Under the pieces are notes generated by a model. The model ran no database searches, was not told where the DNA came from, and was given only the letters and a program-made list of their open reading frames with translations. Positions 1-8,413 of a stretch of DNA of 64,000 bases are shown here, in pieces. The position numbers and the translations under genes are program-made. Source of the stretch: Enterococcus sp. BWB1-3 (lineage in GTDB: Bacteria > Bacillota > Bacilli > Lactobacillales > Enterococcaceae); NCBI RefSeq assembly GCF_016745275.1, contig NZ_JADOEP010000021.1:1-64000 (forward strand), in the 5' to 3' direction. Numbering within the stretch: position 1 is the first letter of the stretch; each line of letters starts with the position of its first letter.

Positions 1-337
1 ATGTCTGGGGGGCATGTAGGAACTTGCTCCTACGCTTCTTCGAATGCTCGTCGCATGTCTGGGGGGCATGTAGGAACTTGCTCCTACGGTTTCTTCGAAT
101 GCTCGTCGCATGTCTGGGGGGCATGTAGGAACTTTCTCCTACGGTTTCTTCGAATGCTCGTCGCATGTCTGGGGGGCATGTAGGAACTTTCTCCTACGCT
201 TCTTCGAATGCTCGTCGCATGTCTTAGGGGCATGTATGAACTTGCTTCTACGCTTCTTCGAATGCTCGAATCATACAAAGACTGGAACACCGTTTATTCG
301 GTTTTAAGGGACTAGTACAAACTTATGTCACAGCCCC
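1..337 (-). repeat. truncated dispersed repeat element with internal 54-55 bp tandem array
   Basis: Bases 1-272 hold five tandem units starting at 1, 55, 110, 165 and 219, each 54-55 bp and opening with ATGTCT. Units 1-4 are almost identical; the fifth is more diverged. Each contains a small GTAGGA/TCCTAC hairpin. The flank 240-337 is nearly the reverse complement of 60412-60500, including a stretch around CATACAAAGACTGG and an end reading GGGGCTGTGACATAAG on the minus strand, which matches the terminal repeat of the element at 60412-60771. I read this as the end of a copy of the same intergenic element, cut by the window edge, whose inner part has expanded by tandem duplication. Confidence 0.75.
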
Positions 338-364
338 TTGAATAATGTAAAAAAAAATAGTAAG

Positions 365-414
365 AATCCTCTCGTTTATAGGCGCAACAGAGCTTATAAA
401 CGAAGGGATTTTTT
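365..414. terminator. bidirectional Rho-independent terminator
   Basis: An interrupted stem pairs 365-380 with 395-410 (AATCC and CGTTTATA arms). It is followed by T residues on the plus strand and by an A-run at 349-357 that becomes a T-run on the minus strand. It lies just downstream of the GntR gene and probably ends its transcript. Confidence 0.7.
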
Positions 415-443
415 GTTTTACACTAATTTGCTAACGAAAAGAT

Positions 444-1169
444 TTACAAGTGGTAAATATGTTTGCTGAACTTATTAATAACGGTGATATCTCCTTTGTC
501 GTACCGATGTCTTGTTTGGGAATATTCAAATGGAATTTCATTATCTAAATAAACTGTTTGTTCGATTTCCAGAACCGGATCATCTGCTTGACAATGGAGA
601 TGCTCAATATCATATTGATCGGGCTTGTCTGCCTTAATCCGTCTATGGGATTTTCCAAAATTCAGGCGTAATTCTTCTTGAATATACTGATAAACGGAAT
701 GTTTCAGAATATCTTCAGTAATTCCAGGAATAAGGAGTACTGGCATTACAGTGTACTCTAGAGCTAAAGGTTCTTCATCTAATATACGCAGGCGAATAAT
801 ATCGTAAACAGGATCATTCTTTTGAAGCTTTAGTTTCTCTTGGTCCTTCTCACTGGGAAAGGTTACTTCAAAAGAAACGATTTTGCTGTCCAGTTTTCCT
901 AGATGGCCGAGTTTTTTTGTCATTCCGCCATAGCTGGTTGCATCATAATCATAGACAGATTCAGGACCTTTTACAAAAGATCCTGAGCCTTGCCTGCTTT
1001 CGATGAATCCTTCAATTTGCAAATGCTTTAAAGCTTTTTGAATCGTTACGCGACTTGTGTTATAGATTGTAGCCAACTCCGTTTGATTAGGCAGTCTGGA
1101 TTCTTTCGGATAAATTCCATCAATGATTTTCTTTCTAAGATCTGTTGCAATATACTGATAAAATGGCAT
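444..1169 (-). CDS. GntR/HutC-family transcriptional regulator of the adjacent beta-glucoside operon
   Basis: The 241-aa protein has an N-terminal winged helix (residues about 1-70; PNQTELATIYNTSRVTIQKAL is the recognition region) followed by a UTRA ligand-binding domain of the HutC/TreR type. The start at 1169 is preferred over an upstream ATG at 1220 because AGGAG lies 6-7 bases before it and the protein then begins MPFYQYIATDLRKKI, as usual for the family. The gene diverges from the EIIC/GH1 pair, with TTTACAAAT-type repeats between them. Known HutC regulators bind a phosphosugar or similar effector. Control of the neighbouring PTS genes is inferred from position. Confidence 0.88.
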   Translation of the reverse strand: MPFYQYIATDLRKKIIDGIYPKESRLPNQTELATIYNTSRVTIQKALKHLQIEGFIESRQGSGSFVKGPESVYDYDATSYGGMTKKLGHLGKLDSKIVSFEVTFPSEKDQEKLKLQKNDPVYDIIRLRILDEEPLALEYTVMPVLLIPGITEDILKHSVYQYIQEELRLNFGKSHRRIKADKPDQYDIEHLHCQADDPVLEIEQTVYLDNEIPFEYSQTRHRYDKGDITVINKFSKHIYHL

Positions 1170-1244
1170 TTTTTTCTCCTTAATCTTTAGTAGGACTAGC
1201 GAGAGGGTAGGTGTAAGCATTCATTCCCTTGCATGAAAGGGTTT

Positions 1245-1400
1245 CTATGGAAGGGGAAGGGCTGCTGCTCCTACGGTTCTCGCTACGCTGTGATCCTCGT
1301 CGCAAAGCACAACACTAAAATCGCTTTCCTCCGGTTCTCACTGTGTTACGATCCTCGTCGCATGTCTAATGGGCATACAAGACTAGCTGCCAGTTTTGCT
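1245..1400. repeat. degenerate copy of the dispersed repeat
   Basis: The segment contains two related stretches (CTACGGTTCTC...GATCCTCGTCGCA near 1275 and again near 1335, ending CGCATGTCTAATGGGCATACAAGAC). These resemble the interior of the element at 60412-60771 read on the minus strand and the tandem units at 1-272. No coding sequence is convincing here. It lies in the intergenic region between the GntR gene and the PTS operon. Confidence 0.5.
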
Positions 1401-1467
1401 TGCGCAGGAACAACTAGCTGAATGGTAGACAATCAAGAGTGCGTAAGCATTCTCCCTTAATTAGATG

Positions 1468-1525
1468 AATTTGTAAATGCATAAGTTTACAAATTTTTAG
1501 TATAAATTAATTTGAATTTACAAAT
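1468..1525. promoter_or_regulatory. candidate GntR operator cluster (TTTACAAAT boxes)
   Basis: AATTTGTAAA at 1468-1477 and TTTACAAATT at 1486-1495 form a perfect inverted repeat. A third box ATTTACAAAT lies at 1516-1525, and another inverted half AATTTGTAA near 1605. Such paired AT-rich palindromes suit a GntR-type dimer, and the divergent GntR gene lies next to them. The assignment to that regulator is inferred. Confidence 0.5.
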
Positions 1526-1550
1526 GTCTTTCCATGTATTAAATTAACGA

Positions 1551-1564
1551 TGTAATCGATTGCA
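1551..1564 (+). promoter_or_regulatory. candidate cre (CcpA) site
   Basis: TGTAATCGATTGCA matches the catabolite-responsive consensus TGWNANCGNTNWCA at all but one position. It lies about 100 bp upstream of the EIIC start, so carbon catabolite repression of the beta-glucoside operon is likely. Confidence 0.5.
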
Positions 1565-1663
1565 AAAAAAGAGATATTCGCGTTTTTATTCCTTGCTTCT
1601 TCAAATTTGTAAGGAAAGTATACCATAGTTGGAAATGTATATTAAGTATTGAGGAGGACTATT

Positions 1664-2974
1664 ATGAAAAATGGTTTTATGGAAAAACTTACCGAAGTTC
1701 TCGGAAAGTTTGCAACTAAGATTAATTCGTTACGATATATCATGGTGATAAAAAATGCTTTTGCATCTTTAATACCTGTAATCATTACAGGTGCATTTGG
1801 TACCTTGTTTTCAGCAATGGTATTTGATAGTGACAATGGCTTGGCTCGTATTAGTACGTTAGGTTTTTTAGCTGATTTAAAGCCTATTTCGTCAGCAATC
1901 AGTTATGTTACCTTAAGCTTTCTAACAATTTATGCAGTCTTTTTAATTGGTATTGAGCTGGCAAAATTAAACAAAGTAAACGGGATTTTCCCTGGGATTA
2001 TTGCTGTGATGAGTTATCTTTCTGTTAATCCCTTTGTCTATGAATTTGTTAATGCAGAGGATGTCAAAGTCATTGCAGAAAATGTTTTGGCGAAGCAATA
2101 TACGGATACAAAAGGACTTTTTCTGGGAATGTTTGTTGCAATCGCTTCAATAGAATTATACTGTTGGTTGGGCAGACAAGATCGACTCAAACTGAAAATG
2201 CCTGACACTGTTCCAGCAAATGTATCAGAAAGCTTTTCATCTTTATTCCCGACCATATTAACCATTGCTATTATTGCTACAGCAGGCTTTGTTATTAAAG
2301 CACTAACTGGAATGTATGCTTACAATATTATTTATAACATCATTCAAAAACCATTAGAAGGAATTGTCCAAGGCTTACCGGGTATTTTACTGTTAATGTT
2401 GATTGCTCAGGTTTTTTGGGTAATCGGTATTCATGGAAATCAGATGGTTAAACCTGTACGTGAACCGTTGCTTCTTGCAGCGATTGCTGTCAATACTGAG
2501 GCGTTTGAAGCAGGTAAAGAGATTCCTAATATTATTACGATGCCATTTTGGGATATGTATATGAGTATGGGCGGTTCAGGTGTAACAATCGGACTTTTAA
2601 TTGCTGTTTTACTTGTTAGTAAGAGAGAGGACATGAGAGAAATAACCAAATTATCACTGGCACCTGGAATTTTTAATATTAATGAACCAGTAATATTTGG
2701 GATGCCAATTATGCTTAATCCAATTCTGGCAATTCCGTTTATTGTTACACCATTGGTCACTGGAACGATTGGCTATATCGCTACATCCATTGGTTTTGCA
2801 GCAAAAGCAGTCGTTATGGTTCCTTGGCCAATGCCGCCAATTGTCAATGCTTATCTGGCAACCGCAGGCGATATGGGTGCCGTTTTAACCCAAATTATTT
2901 GTATCATTGTATCAATATTGATCTACTTACCTTTTGTAAAAATATCAAACAAAGTAACCACTGAAGTTGCTTAG
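1664..2974 (+). CDS. PTS lactose/cellobiose-family EIIC permease
   Basis: This is a 436-aa polytopic membrane protein with about ten hydrophobic segments and the family signatures VFWVIGIHGNQ (cytoplasmic loop) and NINEPVIFGMPIMLNP near residue 350. It matches the CelB/LacE-type EIIC, which moves a beta-glucoside or disaccharide across the membrane while it is phosphorylated. The start is the ATG at 1664, eight bases after GAGGAGG; an in-frame start 15 bases upstream would include that Shine-Dalgarno. No EIIA or EIIB gene is present nearby, so those parts must come from elsewhere. The GH1 gene follows after 16 bp. Confidence 0.9.
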   Translation: MKNGFMEKLTEVLGKFATKINSLRYIMVIKNAFASLIPVIITGAFGTLFSAMVFDSDNGLARISTLGFLADLKPISSAISYVTLSFLTIYAVFLIGIELAKLNKVNGIFPGIIAVMSYLSVNPFVYEFVNAEDVKVIAENVLAKQYTDTKGLFLGMFVAIASIELYCWLGRQDRLKLKMPDTVPANVSESFSSLFPTILTIAIIATAGFVIKALTGMYAYNIIYNIIQKPLEGIVQGLPGILLLMLIAQVFWVIGIHGNQMVKPVREPLLLAAIAVNTEAFEAGKEIPNIITMPFWDMYMSMGGSGVTIGLLIAVLLVSKREDMREITKLSLAPGIFNINEPVIFGMPIMLNPILAIPFIVTPLVTGTIGYIATSIGFAAKAVVMVPWPMPPIVNAYLATAGDMGAVLTQIICIIVSILIYLPFVKISNKVTTEVA

Positions 2975-2990
2975 TTCTAGGAGGAAAAAC

Positions 2991-4409
2991 ATGGAAATCA
3001 GAATTCCAAAAAAATTTATCATTGGTGCCGCTTCTTCTGCTTGGCAAACAGAAGGATGGAAAGGAAAAAAGGAGGGGCAGGACTCATTTTTAGATAGTTG
3101 GTATAAAAATGAAAAGTTTGTTTGGAATGAAGGCTATGGTCCAGCTGTAGCTACAAATTTTTTTGAAGAGTATGATAAAGATATTGCATTAATGGAAGAA
3201 ATTCATTTGACGCACTATCGAACCTCTATCAATTGGGCACGTTTTTTTACAGACTATGAGAATTTGATTGTGGATGAAGAATATGCAAGTCATATTGATG
3301 AGGTGATTAATTCATTGATCAAAGCGGGTATTGAGCCGATGATTTGCTTGGAACACTATGAAGTTCCTGAATATCTGATGAAAGAGTACGACGGCTGGTC
3401 ATCTAAAAAAGTATTGGAACTATATGTAGCGTATGCTCGTATTGCATTTAAACGTTATGGAGATCGAGTAAAACAATGGTTTACGTTTAATGAACCAATC
3501 GTTATTCAAACAAGGTGCTATTTAGATGCTGTACGTTGGCCTCATGAACAGAATACTAAAAAATGGATGCTTTGGAATTATCACAAAGCATTAGCGACTG
3601 CTCGAGTAGTGGAAGTTTACCATCAAGAACAATATGATGGAAGGATTGGCTGCATTATAAATCCTGAAATGGTTTATCCAAGATCCAGCTCTGCTGAAGA
3701 TCTCCATGCAGCAAAGATCTATGATCTATTTTTTAATAAAGTCTTTTTTGACCCAATGATTAATGGCACCTATTCTAAAGAGCTAATAGAGTTATGCAAA
3801 GAGCATGATATCTACTTCGATCCAACAGAAGAAGAATTAGAGGTAATAGGAAAGAACACCGTTGATTTTTTAGGTATCAATCAATATTATCCGAAGCGAG
3901 TCCGCTCACCACGCTATCAATGGAATGAAAATACGCCTTTCCACCCAGAAAGATACTACGAAACGTTTGATCTTCCTGGGAAACAAATGAATAACTCACG
4001 TGGCTGGGAAATTTATCCGGAAATTATGTATGATCTGTCCATGTATCTGAAAAACAATTACAAACCTATCCCTTGGCTGATTACTGAAAACGGAATGGGG
4101 AGAGAACAAGAAGAACAATACCAAGATGATGCTGGTGTTGTACAGGATGATTATCGCATTGCATTTATCTCTAAACACTTGTACCATTTGCTTCGAGGCA
4201 TTGAAGCTGGTTCGACTTGTGAAGGGTATATGTTATGGGCATTTACAGATTGTGTCTCTCCAATGAACGCATTTAAAAACCGATATGGACTGGTGCGTAT
4301 AGAACTGGATGAAGATAGAACCAGAACACTTAAAAAATCAGCTTATTGGTATCAGACACTCATAGACAATCGAATCCTGAAAATGCCAGACATGGAAGAA
4401 TTTAAATAG
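2991..4409 (+). CDS. glycoside hydrolase family 1, probable 6-phospho-beta-glucosidase
   Basis: The protein is 472 aa, the normal length for GH1. It contains the acid/base motif TFNEP (Glu168) and the nucleophile motif ITENG (Glu366), and ends with the usual C-terminal region (KNRYGLVRI). The start ATG at 2991 follows AGGAGG at good spacing. It probably hydrolyses the 6-phosphorylated beta-glucoside delivered by the EIIC encoded just upstream, releasing glucose 6-phosphate and an aglycone or sugar. The phospho-specificity is inferred from the PTS context. No T-rich terminator was found directly downstream. Confidence 0.92.
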   Translation: MEIRIPKKFIIGAASSAWQTEGWKGKKEGQDSFLDSWYKNEKFVWNEGYGPAVATNFFEEYDKDIALMEEIHLTHYRTSINWARFFTDYENLIVDEEYASHIDEVINSLIKAGIEPMICLEHYEVPEYLMKEYDGWSSKKVLELYVAYARIAFKRYGDRVKQWFTFNEPIVIQTRCYLDAVRWPHEQNTKKWMLWNYHKALATARVVEVYHQEQYDGRIGCIINPEMVYPRSSSAEDLHAAKIYDLFFNKVFFDPMINGTYSKELIELCKEHDIYFDPTEEELEVIGKNTVDFLGINQYYPKRVRSPRYQWNENTPFHPERYYETFDLPGKQMNNSRGWEIYPEIMYDLSMYLKNNYKPIPWLITENGMGREQEEQYQDDAGVVQDDYRIAFISKHLYHLLRGIEAGSTCEGYMLWAFTDCVSPMNAFKNRYGLVRIELDEDRTRTLKKSAYWYQTLIDNRILKMPDMEEFK

Positions 4410-5232
4410 AGCTTTGATAAAAAAACAAGATAGAGCAGCTCGAAACCTCTATCATGGCTAATGAAACCTTTGGAAAAAACCAGTTGTCGTAACTATTACA
4501 ATTTTTAGTCTGGGATATAAGCCTATTAATTGGGCAGACAATAAGATACGGTTTCCTTTGATGAAGAAATAGGAAAGTTATTTTTTAAAGCTTATGAACA
4601 CTGACGGGTATGATATTTCAGCGGATAACTTACCCGCTAACTCTAGTATGTACATGATAAAAGTATACAGAAAATACAAACAAAAAAGCTTGAAACAAAG
4701 TGAAAAATAGATAGCTAAAAAATGGGAAGCACAGAAGAAAAAAAGCAGCATCCAGCTAAGCAACAGGTTCCTGTATACTTGGCTGGATGCCTCTCTCTTT
4801 ACAGAGAAACAAACAGGATGTTCTATGGTTTCAACTGTCCGTTTTTAAAACGGACAAACTTCTCCATAATAATGAAGAGCAGTTTTCGGACTTTTGCTGT
4901 GTTAATATATTTTATTATCATTACTGCTAGAAAAGAGAAGTGATTAAATTGGTTTGTTCCACGACAAAAGCATGAAAAAATAGCTGCAAAATAAAGTCGA
5001 ATGCCTCTAATAAACAACTGTAGATGGAGGCAGCCAGCCGTGAGTGACTTGGTAAAAATCGTGCCGAGTCACTCACTAAATGAAGTCAAACCAAGAGTAA
5101 CACAAGAAGTACGCTTGGTCATTTCTCATTTGCTTTTAGAGTTGCGTCTGTCTTCCGTTGCTTACCGAGGTGTTTTTACAAAACCTAAATTCTTGAAAGG
5201 ATTATTTTGTATTATTCTTCAAGTGAAAGCTT
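4410..5232. other. non-coding interval with three inverted repeats
   Basis: No convincing gene. The interval holds a GATAGAG/CTCTATC hairpin (4429-4453), a 9-bp stem GCATCCAGC/GCTGGATGC (4748-4790), a compact palindrome around GTCCGTTTTTAAAACGGAC (about 4838-4856), and a 10-bp stem GTGAGTGACT/AGTCACTCAC (5040-5076). None has a clear T-run, so they may be relics of a small mobile repeat or RNA structures rather than terminators. Confidence 0.45.
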
Positions 5233-6123
5233 CTAAGGTGTAAAATTATAGGGATCTGTTTTGGTAGTACTGATGTTGTCTCTAATCTTTTTGATTGATT
5301 CGATGTTCTGATCATAGTTGTGGTGCATAACATTTGTATATAAAATATCCATCACCGTCAGATAGCTGATTCTGGAAGCCAGTGATTCTGTTCTAAAAAG
5401 TGTTTCTTCGGTTAAAACAATGATTGCCTGATTGGCTAAAGTAACAAGCTCAGATCCGCTGTTGCCAGTTAAAGCAATGATCGTTGCCGATGTTTTTTTT
5501 ATTTGTCTCGCCAGGTTTACAGATTCTTTTGTTTGTCCTGAATGAGAAAAAATGAACACGCAATCTTCACTTGTTAGCTTTGTGGCGAAGCCCAGCTGCA
5601 TATGATAGTCAAAAATATAATTACAGCGATATTTAGTTCGGATAAATTTATGGAAACTATCAAAAGCAACAATGGAAGATCCTCCAAGTCCAAAAAAATG
5701 TAATGTTTTAGCTGAATAAATCAGCGATAAAACCTTGTCAAGCAATTCTTCAGTTAAAAAGTGAGTGGAATTGCTTAATGAATAAATATTTGATTGTAAC
5801 ACTTTTTTGGCAATATCAATACTGGAATCTTCTGGATGAATATCTTCTGCACCTGTCATATAATTTAAATTATGGAAGGTAGGCTGGTAATTTGAATTAC
5901 GGGCAATATCGATTTTAAAATCTTGAAAACCACTATAACCGATTTTTTTAACAAACTGATAAATAGAAGACTGAGAAACACCAATGTCACTGGCCATTTC
6001 CTCTAATGTTTTTCGAGAGATCAGCTCGTCTGATTGGACCAAATAATCAGCAATTTTTTGCTCAGTTTCGCTAAGATTTCCCTTTTTTAATCTAATTCGT
6101 TGATCTAAATAATGGTTTTTCAT
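5233..6123 (-). CDS. RpiR-family transcriptional regulator (HTH plus SIS domain)
   Basis: This 296-aa protein has an N-terminal HTH_6 domain (TLEEMASDIGVSQSSIYQFVKKIG, about residues 35-60) and a SIS sugar-phosphate-binding domain beginning near LHFFGLGGSSIVAFDSFHKF. The start is 6123: the preceding in-frame ATG lies within the GGAGGT ribosome site of this start. RpiR proteins sense phosphosugars or sugar acids. It is divergent from the sugar-acid PTS cluster across 1.27 kb, and control of that cluster is the likeliest role. This is an inference from position. Confidence 0.88.
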   Translation of the reverse strand: MKNHYLDQRIRLKKGNLSETEQKIADYLVQSDELISRKTLEEMASDIGVSQSSIYQFVKKIGYSGFQDFKIDIARNSNYQPTFHNLNYMTGAEDIHPEDSSIDIAKKVLQSNIYSLSNSTHFLTEELLDKVLSLIYSAKTLHFFGLGGSSIVAFDSFHKFIRTKYRCNYIFDYHMQLGFATKLTSEDCVFIFSHSGQTKESVNLARQIKKTSATIIALTGNSGSELVTLANQAIIVLTEETLFRTESLASRISYLTVMDILYTNVMHHNYDQNIESIKKIRDNISTTKTDPYNFTP

Positions 6124-7396
6124 AATGACCTCCATCTGGATTTCTACTGCATTCTAAACGTCAACTTAAAGGAGTTTAGTAGAAAGCAGCGACCTGCTGC
6201 ATAACATTCGCTAAAACATCATTGATAAGAAATAAAATCAGTACAGGTGCAATCAAAAGAAAATATTTGAATTGTGAATACGTACTATTCTTTCACCTGT
6301 TTAAGTAATAGCAAGCACGAAAGACGAGAAATAATAGAATTTTGTAGAAAGTTGAGTATATTCAGTTGTCTAGTCCGGAGTTGTTTTTAGATCTTTAAAT
6401 GAATTAAACTGCCATTTTTCAGCTTATCTATGCTACACATCTAATAATTAATTTATCAATAGGAGAGTAAATCCAGCTAAAGCAATTAACAAAAAAAGTA
6501 AGTGATTTATCTAATCGGACTCATTTATTATTATAGAGAACAAAATCATAAAAAACAATTTTTATTTTTATTGACGTTTAGAAAAAAAGTTTCGGTTAAA
6601 TAAATTGAAAAATTGTATATATTTTCAGCTGTCGGTTCTAAGAACTGAAAAAAATCTGCTTAGATTTCAAGGAGAAATGACAGAGCAATTTTTATTTTTG
6701 TCTTTCCCCTGATTGATGCTAAGGCATTCTTTATTTAGGTTATTATATAACATCAGCATAGAATTTATATATATTACATACTTATGTAGTCACTTATTTT
6801 TCAAATATATTTGTAGGTTGGTATCTACTGTTATTATTATAAAAAAACGAATATGAATTGAATCTTATCACTGTCATCTGAACTTTTTTTGTTCTAATTA
6901 TTCGTGGTTGAGTAAAGAAGGACTTTTTTTAAAATTGTATTTTTTTATTAGATTTGTCGTATTTATTCATATTTATGAATTCGTTTTCAATGCTGCTGAT
7001 TAGAGCTTTTGAAGGATGGAAATAAAAAATATTTTTTATTAACTGAAAACATTTACATAATTTTTTTTATGAAGTACTATCTAGATATAGAAAGAAGAAC
7101 AGAAATCGTCAAAACAATTTTTTTCGTTCTTTAATCAGTAATTTAAAAAGCGGCGTATTGCAGAGGGGTGAACTATTCTATGTGGAGAAATATTGATTCC
7201 CTAATTTCTGCAACAAAGCTGTTCAGTGAAGGAGGAGATGAAAAAGTTTGCTAGGGTTATTTTAGGAATAGATGATTAAGAAGTGCTTTTTGTGAAAAGG
7301 CTTACAAAAAATCGAGAGAACAAATGCGCAGACAGCTTGGTCAAACTGAAAATGAATAGCAAGGGAGCTAGATTAAAGAAGGAGTTAGATAGAGAT
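6124..7396. other. long AT-rich regulatory interval before the sugar-acid operon
   Basis: About 1.27 kb without a convincing protein gene. It is very A+T-rich with long T tracts. A cre-like site lies at 6976-6989. Two overlapping mini-ORFs sit close to the operon: 7180-7254 (24 codons, preceded by AGAGGGGTG) and 7238-7279 (13 codons, preceded by GGAGGAG). These could be leader peptides or decayed coding sequence. The first enzyme gene begins at 7397. Confidence 0.4.
6976..6989 (+). promoter_or_regulatory. candidate cre (CcpA) site
   Basis: TGAATTCGTTTTCA fits the cre consensus with one mismatch. A second near-match, TGAAAACATTTACA, lies at 7044-7057 but lacks the central CG. Either would place the downstream sugar-acid operon under catabolite control. 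Confidence 0.4.
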
Positions 7397-8395
7397 ATGT
7401 CGAAATATAAGATTGCAATTGTTAATTCCAGTAGCTTTGGTAAAATTTTCCCCAAACATATTGAAAGGCTAGAAAAAATCGGTCAGATCAAACATTTTAC
7501 TGTTGATGGTGAGATTCCTGGACGAGAACTTGCTGAACTTCTTCAAGGCTACAATATTATTATTGCAAGTGTTACGCCATTTTTTACACAAGAATTTTTT
7601 GCTTATAAAGATGAACTTATTCTAATTACAAGACATGGAATCGGCTACAATAATATTGATATTCATGCAGCTGAAAAGCACAATACAATCGTTACAATTA
7701 TTCCGGCTCTTGTTGAACGTGATGCAGTTGCCGAGAATAATGTAACTAATTTGATGGCTGTTTTACGCTGTACAACAAAAGCGGATCAGCGTGTACGAGA
7801 AGATCGTTGGGAAGATCGGGCTCAATTTGTCGGTCGGGCGTTATTTAATAAGACAGTTGGAGTCATTGGAGTCGGTAATACAGGCAGTGGAGTAGTGGAA
7901 ATTGTCCGCAATGGCTTTCGCTGTGATGTTTTAGCTTATGATCCATATAAATCTGCTTTGCATATTCAAAGCTTTGGCGCCAAAAAAGTGGAGTTGGATG
8001 AGCTGCTTGAATCATCAGATATCATTTGTTTATGTGCGAATCTGACAGAAGAAAATTATCATATGATCTCAGATAAAGAGATTGAAAAGATGAAAGACAA
8101 TGTTTATATATCAAACAGTGCGAGAGGTGCTTTAGTTAGTGAGGAAGCAATTATTAAAGGCTTAAGCTCTGGAAAAATCGCAGGGTTTGCTACAGATGTT
8201 TTAGAAGAAGAACCAGGACGAAAAGATCATCCATATCTTTCTTTTGAAAATGTGGTTATGACTCCGCATACTTCAGCCTATACAATGGAATGTCTGGAAG
8301 AAATGGGTGAAAAATGTGTTCGTGATGTAGAGAATGTCGTTCAGAGGAAATTACCAGAACGAGCGGTACAGCCGAATAGTGCCTACATTGCGTAG
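7397..8395 (+). CDS. D-isomer-specific 2-hydroxyacid dehydrogenase
   Basis: The 332-aa protein has the two-domain D-2-hydroxyacid dehydrogenase fold: an N-terminal catalytic flank, a Rossmann motif GVIGVGNTGSGVVEIV near residue 155, and the catalytic Arg (NSARGALV), Glu (LEEEPG) and His (MTPHTSAYT). The start at 7397 (AAGGAG about 12 bases upstream) gives the typical N-terminus MSKYKIAIVNSS; a longer frame from 7283 adds an unlikely basic extension. As first gene of the PTS/uxuA cluster it probably interconverts a 2-keto acid and a 2-hydroxy acid using NAD(P)H. The exact substrate cannot be told from sequence. Confidence 0.85.
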   Translation: MSKYKIAIVNSSSFGKIFPKHIERLEKIGQIKHFTVDGEIPGRELAELLQGYNIIIASVTPFFTQEFFAYKDELILITRHGIGYNNIDIHAAEKHNTIVTIIPALVERDAVAENNVTNLMAVLRCTTKADQRVREDRWEDRAQFVGRALFNKTVGVIGVGNTGSGVVEIVRNGFRCDVLAYDPYKSALHIQSFGAKKVELDELLESSDIICLCANLTEENYHMISDKEIEKMKDNVYISNSARGALVSEEAIIKGLSSGKIAGFATDVLEEEPGRKDHPYLSFENVVMTPHTSAYTMECLEEMGEKCVRDVENVVQRKLPERAVQPNSAYIA

Positions 8396-8413
8396 AAAGT
8401 AGGGAGTGTTTGA

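Noticed and set aside
1-272. CRISPR-like array at the window start
   Set aside because: The 54-55 bp units follow one another directly with no unique spacers, and no cas genes are present. It is a tandem repeat within an intergenic element.
7283-7396. N-terminal extension of the 2-hydroxyacid dehydrogenase
   Set aside because: The extra 38 residues are basic and unlike the family. The start at 7397 gives a standard N-terminus.
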